Shown: piece after piece, positions 1-7,116 of the stretch
How the letters are laid out: the number at the start of each line of letters is the position of its first letter
Position numbering within the stretch: the first letter of the stretch is position 1
Position numbers and translations under genes: made by a program
Notes under the pieces: generated by a model
Told to the model about the DNA's origin: nothing
The model's database searches: none
What the model saw: only the letters and a program-made list of their open reading frames with translations
Assembly (NCBI GenBank): GCA_902494375.1
Contig: CABUTL010000002.1
Location: forward strand, 1 to 27,300
Length of the DNA: 27,300 nt
Direction: 5' to 3'
Origin: an uncultured Collinsella sp.
Lineage (GTDB): Bacteria > Actinomycetota > Coriobacteriia > Coriobacteriales > Coriobacteriaceae

Positions 1-531
1 AAGCCCGCCGGCATACCCGTTAAGCGAACCATCGGCGGCAACCACGCGATGGCACGGCACAATAATCGAAATGGGATTACGCGCGACCGCGGCCCCCACG
101 GCACGGGGAGACGCAACGGGTGCTTCGTTTCCCGGTACACGATGTCGAGCCGCAACACGCTGGGCGATCTCACCATACGTAGCGACCTCGCCACGCGGGA
201 TAGAAAGCAGCTCAAACCAAACCTCGCGCTGAAACGCCGTACCAATCATATGCAACGGCGGCGTAAACCGAGGCTCCTGCCCCGCAAAATAAGCATTCAG
301 CCAAGCCCAAGAACGCTCAAGTACCGACGAGGCAGCACCGTTTGTCGGATTCACCGAAGACATGCCGCCAGCACCAGAAACCGCATCGGCGCCTTCAACA
401 TGTTCGGGATCTTCTTTGAGAAGCGTGGAGCCAAAGTGCTCCTGCCCCTCAAACCAAAGCCCCGTCAAACCGCGGCCATCAGCGGCAAGCAGGATTTCGC
501 CCAAAGGCGAAGCAAACGTCGTCGTGACCAC
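1..531 (-). CDS. ogt: Methylated-DNA--protein-cysteine methyltransferase, C-terminus cut by window edge
   Basis: Suicide DNA-repair protein that moves the alkyl group from O6-alkylguanine (and O4-alkylthymine) to its own cysteine. I translated this frame by hand because it has no ATG start. It reads TTFASPLGEILLAADGRGLT at the N-terminus, AFQREVWFELLSIPRGEVATYGEIA in parts through the middle, and ends IVPCHRVVAADGSLNGYAGG at the window edge. PCHRV is the family's active-site motif; its Cys is near codon 159. The start chosen is GTG at 529-531, because AAAGGAG (537-543 on the complement) lies six bases upstream and an in-frame TGA is at 544-546. The 177 visible codons lack only the last few residues of the usual length. 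A linker of about 25 residues rich in Gly, Ala and Ser (near codons 50-75) sits between the N-terminal domain and the catalytic domain. Identification is firm; the GTG start is an inference. Confidence 0.9.
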   Translation of the reverse strand, partial: MVTTTFASPLGEILLAADGRGLTGLWFEGQEHFGSTLLKEDPEHVEGADAVSGAGGMSSVNPTNGAASSVLERSWAWLNAYFAGQEPRFTPPLHMIGTAFQREVWFELLSIPRGEVATYGEIAQRVAARHRVPGNEAPVASPRAVGAAVARNPISIIVPCHRVVAADGSLNGYAGGL

Positions 532-558
532 CAGCGGCTCCTTTCAAAACTCCGCAAC

Positions 559-564
559 ATAATA
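559..564 (-). promoter_or_regulatory. Possible -10 box of ogt
   Basis: TATTAT on the complement, 28 bases upstream of the GTG start. No convincing -35 lies at 16-18 bases, so this is a weak call. Confidence 0.3.
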
Positions 565-609
565 CCGCGAATTGTGCAGACAACCCCAATCGACCCCAAA
601 GTCACCTCA

Positions 610-638
610 GGCAGCAGGCGCGAAGCGCCGCAGCTGCC
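610..638. repeat. Tandem hairpin copy A
   Basis: GGCAGC-A-GGCGC-GAA-GCGCC-GCA-GCTGCC: a 6-bp lower stem, a small internal loop, a 5-bp upper stem and a triloop. Its partner lies 52 bases downstream with the same layout and a paired base change. It is in the gene-free stretch upstream of ogt. Confidence 0.75.
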
Positions 639-661
639 GGCCGCGCCCCACAGTCCCCAAA

Positions 662-690
662 GGCGGCAGGCGCAAAGCGCCGAGGCCGCC
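662..690. repeat. Tandem hairpin copy B
   Basis: GGCGGC-A-GGCGC-AAA-GCGCC-GAG-GCCGCC. Same architecture as the copy at 610-638. The lower stem differs by a G-C pair where copy A has A-T, so pairing is preserved. CCCCAAAG stands shortly before each copy (594-601 and 655-662). Confidence 0.75.
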
Positions 691-792
691 GCCGGGACCA
701 GGGCCCGCAACGGCCACGTGCCCCCGCATCAGCCCAGGCGGCCTCAACCAACAACGGCCCCATCGCAGGCCGCTCGCAGCAGCGTCACCGCA

Positions 793-922
793 GGCGGGGG
801 CCGGGCTTAGCTTTCAGAACACTCCGCAGACCAGTGTGGCGCCTTGTCCGCGGCTCCGAAGGAGCAGGACAAGGCGCCACACATGGTCGAGGACGTTCTG
901 AAAACTAAGCCCGGCCCCCGCC
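793..922 (+). repeat. Long structured inverted repeat, family member 1 (3' of asd)
   Basis: An 18-bp perfect outer stem (793-810 with 905-922) is followed by one mismatch and a 9-bp stem (812-820 with 895-903). Next is an internal loop (ACTCCGCA at 821-828; GAGGAC at 889-894), then a 4-bp helix GACC/GGTC (829-832 with 885-888), a 16-bp perfect stem (834-849 with 867-882) and an apical GCTCC-GAA-GGAGC hairpin (853-865). It begins 12 bases beyond the asd stop, so it would form in the asd 3' UTR, but no T-run follows on that strand. The core sequence reads in sense on the plus strand, antisense to asd. Confidence 0.85.
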
Positions 923-934
923 GGACAGGTCACA

Positions 935-1960
935 CTACTCGCAGAGCAGCTTAGCGATCTGGACGGCGTTGGTTGCCGCGCCCTTACGGATTTGGTCGCC
1001 GCAGCACCAGAAGGTAATACCGCGCGTGGCCTCGGGGTTCGAGATGTCGCGACGCACGCGACCGACCCAGATCAGGTCCTGGTCGGACGTATCCATCGGC
1101 ATGGGGAAGCGATCGTGCGCATCCTCGGCGCTCATATCGTCAACCAGCTTCACGCCCGGAGCGGCAGCCAGCGCAGCACGGGCCTCTTCCACCGTGATGT
1201 CGCGCTCAAACTCGAGCGTAATGCTCTCGGAGTGCGAACGCAGCACAGGGACGCGCACGCAGGTGCAGTTCACGCGCAGCTCGGGCAGATGCATGATCTT
1301 ACGGCCCTCGTTCTGCAGTTTCATCTCCTCGGAGGTAAAGCCCTCCTCCTTGACGCCGCCAATCTGCGGAATCAGGTTGCTCGCCAGCTGGGCGGCAAAC
1401 GCGCGCGGCTCGGGAATCTCCTCGCCACGGCCCAGGGCGGCCAGCTGAGCCTCGAGCTCGGCCATACCGGGCGCGCCAGCGCCCGAAGCTGCCTGATACG
1501 TGGACACGATCATACGCTTCACGCCGGCAAGCTGATGCAGCGGCCACGTGGGAACCAGGCCGATGATGGTCGCGCAGTTGGGGTTGGCGATAAGGCCGTG
1601 ATGCCACTTGATGTCGTCGGCATTGATCTCGGGCACGACCAGCGGCACCTCGGGATCCATGCGGAAGGCATGGCTGTTGTCGACCACGACGGCGCCGCGC
1701 TTTACGGCCTCGGGCAGCAATTCCTTGGCGATATCGTCGCCGGCAGCGCCAAGCACAATGTCACAGCCCTCAAAGGCCTCGGGGCAAGCCTCTTCGATCA
1801 CGATTTGCTCGCCGCGGAACTCGACGGTCTTGCCCGCGGAGCGTGCGCTTGCCAACAGCTTGAGCTTGCCGACCGGGAACTCCTGCTCGTTGAGGCACTC
1901 GAGCATCTGGGTGCCCACGGCTCCCGTCGCGCCCAAAATAGCAACCGTGTACTGTTTCAT
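935..1960 (-). CDS. asd: Aspartate-semialdehyde dehydrogenase
   Basis: NADPH-dependent reduction of aspartyl-4-phosphate to aspartate semialdehyde, the branch-point step for lysine/diaminopimelate, threonine and methionine. The protein has 341 residues, the normal length. The N-terminal Rossmann motif GATGAVG is at residues 10-16 and the catalytic Cys129 is in NPNCATI. A conserved RVPVLRSHSES segment carries the substrate-site Arg/His region. The start is ATG at 1960, preceded by AAAGGGGGAAGC; an upstream in-frame ATG at 2047 would add 29 hydrophobic residues without a ribosome binding site and is rejected. It lies downstream of lysC on the same strand, 173 bases away, with hairpins and a possible promoter of its own in the gap. 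Confidence 0.96.
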   Translation of the reverse strand: MKQYTVAILGATGAVGTQMLECLNEQEFPVGKLKLLASARSAGKTVEFRGEQIVIEEACPEAFEGCDIVLGAAGDDIAKELLPEAVKRGAVVVDNSHAFRMDPEVPLVVPEINADDIKWHHGLIANPNCATIIGLVPTWPLHQLAGVKRMIVSTYQAASGAGAPGMAELEAQLAALGRGEEIPEPRAFAAQLASNLIPQIGGVKEEGFTSEEMKLQNEGRKIMHLPELRVNCTCVRVPVLRSHSESITLEFERDITVEEARAALAAAPGVKLVDDMSAEDAHDRFPMPMDTSDQDLIWVGRVRRDISNPEATRGITFWCCGDQIRKGAATNAVQIAKLLCE

Positions 1961-2023
1961 GCTTCCCCCTTTAAAGGTTGTGGCTTTTGCCCGCACGCCG
2001 AGCAGGCCGATTATTGTTGCCAG

Positions 2024-2029
2024 TTTATA
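2024..2029 (-). promoter_or_regulatory. Possible asd -10 box
   Basis: TATAAA on the complement, about 64 bases upstream of the asd start codon and beyond the hairpin at 2038-2058. The -35 is not convincing. If real, asd can be transcribed separately from lysC. Confidence 0.35.
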
Positions 2030-2037
2030 CAAGAACA

Positions 2038-2058
2038 GGGCGGGCATGAAACCCGCCC
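2038..2058 (-). terminator. Hairpin between lysC and asd
   Basis: GGGCGGG (2038-2044) pairs with CCCGCCC (2052-2058) around a 7-nt loop. On the complement it is followed by TGTTCTTGT, a poor T-tract, so it is a weak terminator or attenuator. Confidence 0.4.
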
Positions 2059-2061
2059 CGT

Positions 2062-2083
2062 CGAAACGAAACCGAAACGAAAC
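2062..2083. repeat. Perfect 11-bp tandem duplication
   Basis: CGAAACGAAAC occurs twice head-to-tail (2062-2072 and 2073-2083), and each unit is itself built from CGAAA steps. It lies in the lysC-asd gap between the two hairpins. No function is evident. Confidence 0.7.
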
Positions 2084-2090
2084 GCCCCGC

Positions 2091-2125
2091 CGTAGATTTT
2101 TGAGACATGACCCAAAAATCTACCG
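2091..2125. repeat. Dispersed palindromic repeat, copy 1
   Basis: A perfect 11-bp inverted repeat, GTAGATTTTTG (2092-2102) with CAAAAATCTAC (2113-2123), around AGACATGACC. Its right half, CATGACCCAAAAATCTACCG (2106-2125), recurs exactly at 22385-22404, 20 kb away. It begins about 10 bases past the lysC stop codon. Confidence 0.8.
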
Positions 2126-2133
2126 AGCAGTCG

Positions 2134-3522
2134 CTACTTTTTGAGCGCGGCCAGGGTGGGATCGGCCGGCGCGGGAGCCTCCAGATCGGAGACCTTCACA
2201 ATGCCGTTCTCATCGGAGAAGGCACGGTAAATGGTCCGAATCGCAAGGTCGAAGTCCTTCTCCTCGACACCGATAATGATATTGATCTCGTCACAGCTCT
2301 GCGAAATCATGCGCACGCTCACGCCGGCCTGGCCAAGCATGCCAAACAGGTGGCCCGAGATACCTGCACGACCGCGCAGGTTACGGCCGACGGTCGCGAT
2401 GAGCGCCAGACCCTCGACAACCTCGATCTCGAGCGGCTCGACCTCCTGCTGAATGTCACCAACGAGCGAGTACAGCGAATCGTGCACGTCCTGCTCCTGC
2501 ACCACGGCGCCAAAACGGTCGACACCGGTGGGCATGTGCTCGACGGAAACGTCATAGCGTTCGAACACCGAAAGCGCACGGCGCATAAAGCCAACGCGGG
2601 GCTTGGTGCGGTCGCGGGCAACGTTGATGGCGACAAAGCCGCGCTTGCCGGTCACGCCGGTAATGATGGGCTCCGCCTCGCCCTCATCAGCCGTCTCGCT
2701 AATGATGGTACCGGGGTCCTGCGGCGCATTGGTGTTCTTGATGACCAGCGGAATACCCGCCTCGCGCACGGGGAACACGGCCTCCTCGTGCAGGACGCTT
2801 GCGCCCATGTACGAAAGCTCGCGCAGCTCCTCGTAGGTAACGCGCGCAATGGGCTGAGCCTCGGGAACAATACGCGGATCGGCAGAATAGAAGCCCGAGA
2901 CGTCGGTCCAGTTCTCGTACAGGTCGGCGCCCAGGCACTTGGCCAAGATCGAGCCCGAGATATCGCCACCGCCTCGATCGAGCAGCTTGATCTGGCCCTC
3001 GCGCGTCGCGCCGTAGAAGCCAGGCATAACGAAGCCGCCCTGCTGGCCATACTCCTGCACCAGCTCGGAGGTGCGATTCATGCTGAGCGTACCGTCGTGA
3101 TGGAACGCCACAACCGTCGCGGCGTCCAGGAACGGTAGGCCCAGGTACTCAGCCATCAGGCGAGCGGTAAAGTACTCGCCACGGCTCACAAGCTCCTCGG
3201 TGGAGTAGCCGCCCGAGCGGGCGCGCTCGGCAAAGGCCGCGAACTCCTCACGGATGGGATAGGTGAGCTCCAACTCATCAGCGATATCAAAATAGCGCTG
3301 GCCGATGTCCTCGAGCAGCTCCTCACACGACACGTGGTACTTAACGTGCGCATTGACCAGATAGAGCAGGTCGGTCACCTTGGTGTCGCCCTTAAAGCGG
3401 CGACCGCAGGCGGAAACCACCACAAAACGGCGAGCCGGGTCGGCATCGACGATGGCCTTGATCTTCTTAAAGTGTTCGGCGTCGGCGACCGACGAGCCGC
3501 CAAACTTGGCAATCTTAATCAT
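2134..3522 (-). CDS. lysC: Aspartate kinase
   Basis: Phosphorylates aspartate to aspartyl-4-phosphate, the first step of the aspartate amino-acid family. 462 residues. The kinase domain opens with KFGGSSVAD at about residues 6-14, with SACGRRFKGDTKVTDLLY near 38-55. DRGGGDISGSILAK and WTDVSGFYSADPRIV form the aspartate/ATP site at about 180-230. The last roughly 150 residues look like tandem ACT domains (ITGVTGKRGFVAINVARD; VGRNLRGRAGISGHLFGML), the usual site of feedback inhibition by lysine or threonine; which effector applies cannot be told by eye. The start is ATG 3522. The ribosome binding site is weak (AAAGG about 13 bases upstream). It is divergent from thrC across 104 bases. Confidence 0.95.
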   Translation of the reverse strand: MIKIAKFGGSSVADAEHFKKIKAIVDADPARRFVVVSACGRRFKGDTKVTDLLYLVNAHVKYHVSCEELLEDIGQRYFDIADELELTYPIREEFAAFAERARSGGYSTEELVSRGEYFTARLMAEYLGLPFLDAATVVAFHHDGTLSMNRTSELVQEYGQQGGFVMPGFYGATREGQIKLLDRGGGDISGSILAKCLGADLYENWTDVSGFYSADPRIVPEAQPIARVTYEELRELSYMGASVLHEEAVFPVREAGIPLVIKNTNAPQDPGTIISETADEGEAEPIITGVTGKRGFVAINVARDRTKPRVGFMRRALSVFERYDVSVEHMPTGVDRFGAVVQEQDVHDSLYSLVGDIQQEVEPLEIEVVEGLALIATVGRNLRGRAGISGHLFGMLGQAGVSVRMISQSCDEINIIIGVEEKDFDLAIRTIYRAFSDENGIVKVSDLEAPAPADPTLAALKK

Positions 3523-3626
3523 GGGCTGGAGGTTACCTTTCTAAAAAGCCTCTGCGAACCTATTTTGCGCGCTCTGATACCATGGTTTCACCGATTGGGA
3601 CCAAGGCATCCGAGGAGCAGTGTTAT

Positions 3627-5144
3627 ATGGGAACTTATCATAGTACACGAGGACGCACTTTATCGTGCTCAAGTAAGGTGGCAATCCGCACCGGCATCGC
3701 TCCCGACGGGGGTCTGTTTGTCTCGGACGAGCTCGGCACCCAGCAGGTCGATATCAGCTCGCTTGCAGATAAATCGTACTTTGAAATCGCTCAAGATGTG
3801 TTGGGAATGTTACTGAATGATTACACGACCGAAGAAATTTCGGCGTGTGTCGACGAGGCATACCGCGGCACGTTCGCGAGTGAAGAGGTTACGCCGCTCG
3901 TCAAACTCGACGCTGCGCCGGGCGCTGACGCCCCTCAGACCTATGTGATGGAGCTCTTTGGCGGCCCCACGAGCGCCTTTAAGGACGTCGCCCTGCAGAT
4001 GCTCCCCCGCTTGATGGCCCGCACTTCCGCCAAGGACGGCGGCGCCGAGCGCATCATGATCGTCACCGCCACGTCGGGCGACACCGGCAAGGCCGCACTT
4101 GCCGGTTTTGCCGACGCCCCGGGCACGGGCATCACCGTCTTTTATCCCGAGGGCAAGGTCAGCCGCGTGCAGAATCTGCAGATGTCCACGCAGGAGGGCG
4201 GCAACGTCGCCGTCTGCGGCATCCGCGGCAACTTCGACGACGCCCAGAGCGCCGTCAAGCGCATCTTTGCCGATAAGGAGCTGGCCGAGCGCCTTGAAGC
4301 CGCCGGCACGGTGCTTTCGAGCGCCAACTCCATCAACGTCGGGCGCCTGGTGCCGCAGGTCGTCTACTACTTTGCCGCCTATGCGCAGCTGCTGCGCGCC
4401 GGTGCCATCGAGGCCGGCAATGCCGTGGAGTTCTGCGTGCCGACCGGCAACTTTGGCGATATCCTGGCCGGCTACTACGCCAAGCGCATGGGTCTGCCCG
4501 TTGCCAAGCTCATCGTCGCGAGCGACAAGAACAACGTTCTGGCTGACTTCCTGACCACCGGCGTCTACGACCGCAACCGTCCGTTCTTCACGACCATCTC
4601 GCCGTCGATGGACATCCTCATCAGCTCCAACCTGGAGCGCATGCTGTACTTCCTGTCCGATGGCGACTGCGAGCTCGTTGCCGGCCTTATGGAGCAGCTG
4701 GCACAGACTGGTCGCTATGAGGTTCCCGCCGACCTGCTGGCAAAGATTCAGAGCGTCTTTGGCTGCGGCTGGGCCAGCGAGGACGAGGTCCGCGCTGCCA
4801 TCAAGAGTTGCTGGGACGCCAACGGCTACGTGATCGACCCGCACACCGCCTGCGGCTATCACGTCTTTGAGCAGGTCGCCCCCGCCGAGGGCGCTAAGGC
4901 CCGCGTGCTGCTTTCGACCGCCAGCCCCTACAAGTTCCCACGCGCCTGCTGCGACGCCCTGGGCCTCGACGTTCCCGAGGATGATTTTGAGGCCATGCGT
5001 GTACTCGAGCAGGCCACCAACACGGTCGCCCCGACCCAGCTCGCCGAGCTCGAGTCCAAACCCGTCCGCTTCGAAGACGTCTGCGACGTAGCCGACATGG
5101 CCAACTACGTAGAGTCTGCAGCAAAAAAGATGGCTACCAACTAA
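3627..5144 (+). CDS. thrC: Threonine synthase
   Basis: PLP enzyme converting O-phosphohomoserine to threonine, the last step of the pathway. 505 residues with the N-terminal extension typical of long bacterial/fungal threonine synthases (MGTYHSTRGR, IAPDGGLFV). The PLP lysine is K119 in FGGPTSAFKDVALQ. TATSGDTGKAAL and PTGNFGDILAGYYAKRMGLP are the phosphate/PLP-binding loops. The start ATG 3627 has GAGGAG nine bases upstream; an in-frame ATG at 3582 would add 15 residues that do not match the family start. It is divergent from lysC, and a clear terminator follows. thrB lies 203 bases downstream on the same strand. Confidence 0.96.
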   Translation: MGTYHSTRGRTLSCSSKVAIRTGIAPDGGLFVSDELGTQQVDISSLADKSYFEIAQDVLGMLLNDYTTEEISACVDEAYRGTFASEEVTPLVKLDAAPGADAPQTYVMELFGGPTSAFKDVALQMLPRLMARTSAKDGGAERIMIVTATSGDTGKAALAGFADAPGTGITVFYPEGKVSRVQNLQMSTQEGGNVAVCGIRGNFDDAQSAVKRIFADKELAERLEAAGTVLSSANSINVGRLVPQVVYYFAAYAQLLRAGAIEAGNAVEFCVPTGNFGDILAGYYAKRMGLPVAKLIVASDKNNVLADFLTTGVYDRNRPFFTTISPSMDILISSNLERMLYFLSDGDCELVAGLMEQLAQTGRYEVPADLLAKIQSVFGCGWASEDEVRAAIKSCWDANGYVIDPHTACGYHVFEQVAPAEGAKARVLLSTASPYKFPRACCDALGLDVPEDDFEAMRVLEQATNTVAPTQLAELESKPVRFEDVCDVADMANYVESAAKKMATN

Positions 5145-5156
5145 ACCCCATATAAG

Positions 5157-5190
5157 GCGCCGGCGAAAGCCGGCGCACCTTCTTTTATCA
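5157..5190 (+). terminator. Intrinsic terminator of thrC
   Basis: GCGCCGGC (5157-5164), loop GAAA, GCCGGCGC (5169-5176), then the T-rich tail CTTCTTTTATC. It begins 13 bases after the stop codon and would separate thrC from thrB transcription at least partly. Confidence 0.85.
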
Positions 5191-5222
5191 GATACCTACC
5201 GGGATGATGACGAACGTGCATA

Positions 5223-5334
5223 GCGTGCCTGGCTGTTTAGTTCGTCGCGAGTTCCGCACGCAAAGGAAAGCACTTAATGTGCTTTCCGTCTTGCGCAGGA
5301 CTGCCCGAGCAGCGAACTAAACAGCCAGGCACGC
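5223..5334 (+). repeat. Long structured inverted repeat, family member 2 (5' of thrB)
   Basis: A 22-bp perfect outer stem (5223-5244 with 5313-5334) and a 9-bp apical stem (5265-5273 with 5279-5287). Between them, TCCGCA (5253-5258) and AGGAC (5297-5301) flank a 5-bp helix CGCAA/TTGCG (5259-5263 with 5291-5295). The lower internal loop is larger than in the other members (TCGCGAG and TGCCCGAGCAG). The stem ends one base before the thrB Shine-Dalgarno sequence (AGGAGGA, 5336-5342), so a transcript crossing it would carry it in the thrB 5' UTR. Confidence 0.85.
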
Positions 5335-5347
5335 CAGGAGGACTCAC

Positions 5348-6229
5348 ATGATCAAGATCACCGTCCCAGCAACAAGCGCCAACTTGGGCATTGGCTACGA
5401 TACCCTCGGCATGGCCGTCAGCCTCTACTCGCACTTTACCTTTGAGCGCGCCGACAAGCTCACCATCACGGGCTGCCCCGAAGAGTTCCAAAACGAGAAT
5501 AACCTGGTCTATGTAAGCTTTGTCGATGCTCTGGCCGCCTGGGGCGAGCCGGCTTTTCCCGTTGCCATCGACATCCAGACCGACGTGCCCGTCGCCCGCG
5601 GCCTGGGCTCCAGCTCCACCTGCGTCGTCGCCGGCATTATGGCCGCCGCCGCACTGACAGGCCACACCGTCGACCGCGCCGAGCTGGTTCGCATCGCCAC
5701 CGAGGTCGAGGGCCATCCCGATAACGTCGCCCCCGCTATCCTGGGCGGCGCCGTCTGCTCCTTTACGCCGACCGATTCGCTCCCCCAGTGCCTGCGCTAC
5801 GAGGTGAGCGATCGCCTGCGTTTTATTACCGTGATTCCGCCCTACGAGGTACACACGAGCGAGGCGCGCAAGGTCGTGCCGCAGGAGATTCCGCTCTCCA
5901 CCGCCGTGTGGCAGATGGGCCGCATCGCCGGTATGACGCGCGGCTTGGAGACCGGTGACCTCAACCTGATTGCCGCCGCCAATGACGACCGCATTCAGGA
6001 GCCCTATCGTCGCCGCCTGATTCCCGACTACAACGCCGTGCGCGACACCTGCCTTAACGGCGGCGCTAAGACCATCTGGATTAGCGGCTCGGGCTCGACC
6101 CTCATGGCTGTGACCGACGACACCATCGTGGCAAAGTTCCTGCAGGTCAAGCTGCGCGAGCAGTTCCCTAAGTGTGATACGCATATTCTGACGTGCGACA
6201 CGGAAGGCGCTCAAATCGAGTACCTGTAG
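5348..6229 (+). CDS. thrB: Homoserine kinase
   Basis: GHMP-family kinase that phosphorylates homoserine with ATP, making the substrate of ThrC. 293 residues, normal length. The N-terminus ITVPATSANLGIGYDTLGMA fits the family, with GIGYD in place of the commoner GPGFD. The GHMP ATP-binding loop PVARGLGSSSTCVV is at about residues 80-93. A C-terminal WISGSGSTLMAV glycine motif is present. The start ATG is set by AGGAGGA (5336-5342). The order thrC-thrB with a terminator between them differs from a simple co-transcribed pair. The last codons and stop form the left arm of a 14-bp inverted repeat completed at 6396-6409. Confidence 0.95.
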   Translation: MIKITVPATSANLGIGYDTLGMAVSLYSHFTFERADKLTITGCPEEFQNENNLVYVSFVDALAAWGEPAFPVAIDIQTDVPVARGLGSSSTCVVAGIMAAAALTGHTVDRAELVRIATEVEGHPDNVAPAILGGAVCSFTPTDSLPQCLRYEVSDRLRFITVIPPYEVHTSEARKVVPQEIPLSTAVWQMGRIAGMTRGLETGDLNLIAAANDDRIQEPYRRRLIPDYNAVRDTCLNGGAKTIWISGSGSTLMAVTDDTIVAKFLQVKLREQFPKCDTHILTCDTEGAQIEYL

Positions 6230-6409
6230 ACATCGCCGATCGGTCTGTCCGGGCCACCCAGGGGCATCCCCTTAAAAACGTCCTCGCACTTGAGGCCCAC
6301 TTATCCTGCTCCTTCGGAGCTGCGGATAAGCGGGCCTCGTGCTGCGGAATGTTTTTAAGGGGATGCCCCTGGGTGGCCCTATGACAACGTAGCTAGCGAT
6401 GTCTACAGG
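6223..6409. repeat. Outer inverted repeat that includes the thrB stop codon
   Basis: CCTGTAGACATCGC (6223-6236) is exactly complementary to GCGATGTCTACAGG (6396-6409). The left arm contains the last sense codon and TAG stop of thrB. It encloses the long hairpin at 6251-6379. Confidence 0.85.
6251..6379 (-). repeat. Long structured inverted repeat, family member 3 (between thrB and engB ends)
   Basis: A 29-bp perfect outer stem (6251-6279 with 6351-6379). Inside, read on the minus strand, are ATTCCGCA (6350-6343), helix GCAC/GTGC (6342-6339 with 6289-6286) and GAGGAC (6285-6280). Next come GAGGCCC/GGGCCTC (6292-6298 with 6332-6338), one A-C mismatch and CTTATCC/GGATAAG (6300-6306 with 6324-6330). 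The apical GCTCC/GGAGC hairpin is at 6308-6320. The 31 nt at 6300-6330, read on the minus strand, match 843-873 (plus) at 28 positions. It lies between convergent genes and could act as a bidirectional terminator, but it has no clean T-run. Confidence 0.88.
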
Positions 6410-6487
6410 GACCCACGCTTTGAAGGGGCGCCAGGCTGAAATCATGGCCTTTTATTGATAGGGGCTCTTGCTAGGCTGGGGCACTTA

Positions 6488-7078
6488 TTAGAGGCAGGCT
6501 TCGGCGATGCGGCGCTTGAGTTCGTCGATGCCGGTACCGGTCTGGGAGCTTGTGATGATCACGTTCTCGGCCGGGACGTTGAGCTGCTTTTTGATGGCTG
6601 CTGCTTGGCGGGCCTGCTGGGTGCGGCTGAGTTTGTCGGCCTTGGTGAGGCAGACGATAAAGTTGAACTCGTTGCCCTGTAGGTAGTCGATCATGTCGTG
6701 GTCGAGCTTGCTGGGGTCGTGACGAATGTCCACCAACGAGACGACCAAGTTAAAGCTGCGCTCGGAGTCGAAAAAGTCGCCGATAAGCTCGGCCCAGCGG
6801 TCGCGCTCGGCCTTGGAGCGACGGGCGAAACCGTAACCCGGCAGGTCCACGAAATGCACGTCATCGGCCTCAAAGAAGTTGATGTTGCTCGTCTTGCCCG
6901 GCGTACTGGAAACCTTGACCAGGTTCTTGCGGCCAAAGAGCTTGTTCATGATGGACGACTTGCCCACGTTGGAGCGGCCGACAAAGCTCACCTCGGGGCA
7001 GGTGGACTCGGGGATCTGCGAAACCTTGCCGTAGCTGGCGACGAACTTGGCAAGCTGATAGTTAATGGAATCGGCCAT
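6488..7078 (-). CDS. engB: Ribosome-biogenesis GTPase EngB (YihA/YsxC)
   Basis: Essential-type small GTPase that assists large-subunit assembly; also linked to cell division in some species. 196 residues, the family length. G1 is GRSNVGKSS (about 34-42), the switch/G2 region is STPGKTSNINFF, G3 is DLPGYG, G4 is TKAD and the G5 region is ITSSQTGTG. The start is ATG 7078 with AAGGAG five bases upstream; an in-frame GTG two codons earlier is less well placed. It follows mtnN on the same strand after a 38-base gap, so the two are probably one transcript. Confidence 0.95.
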   Translation of the reverse strand: MADSINYQLAKFVASYGKVSQIPESTCPEVSFVGRSNVGKSSIMNKLFGRKNLVKVSSTPGKTSNINFFEADDVHFVDLPGYGFARRSKAERDRWAELIGDFFDSERSFNLVVSLVDIRHDPSKLDHDMIDYLQGNEFNFIVCLTKADKLSRTQQARQAAAIKKQLNVPAENVIITSSQTGTGIDELKRRIAEACL

Positions 7079-7116
7079 GGACACTCCTTGGTCGTAGGTT
7101 CTTACAAATAGACGCG

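Larger units (their letters stand above)
532..934. other. Gene-free stretch between ogt and asd
   Basis: About 400 bases without a credible gene; the ORFs crossing it have skewed Arg/Pro/Ala composition and no recognisable motifs. It holds the ogt upstream region (532-600), two related short hairpins (610-638 and 662-690), a GC-rich spacer (691-792) with no clear feature, and a long inverted repeat (793-922) just beyond the asd stop codon. Confidence 0.7.

Noticed and set aside
49..810. A 253-codon plus-strand frame over ogt and the gene-free stretch
   Set aside because: The Ogt protein with PCHRV is clearly encoded on the other strand, and this frame is Arg/Pro-rich with no domain.
793..922. 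The hairpin after asd as a simple intrinsic terminator
   Set aside because: No T-run follows on either strand, and the internal core and apical tip are shared with other loci, which a plain terminator would not need.
3523..3626. A riboswitch or T-box between lysC and thrC
   Set aside because: The gap is only 104 bases and shared by divergent promoters; no lysine-riboswitch or T-box sequence could be recognised.
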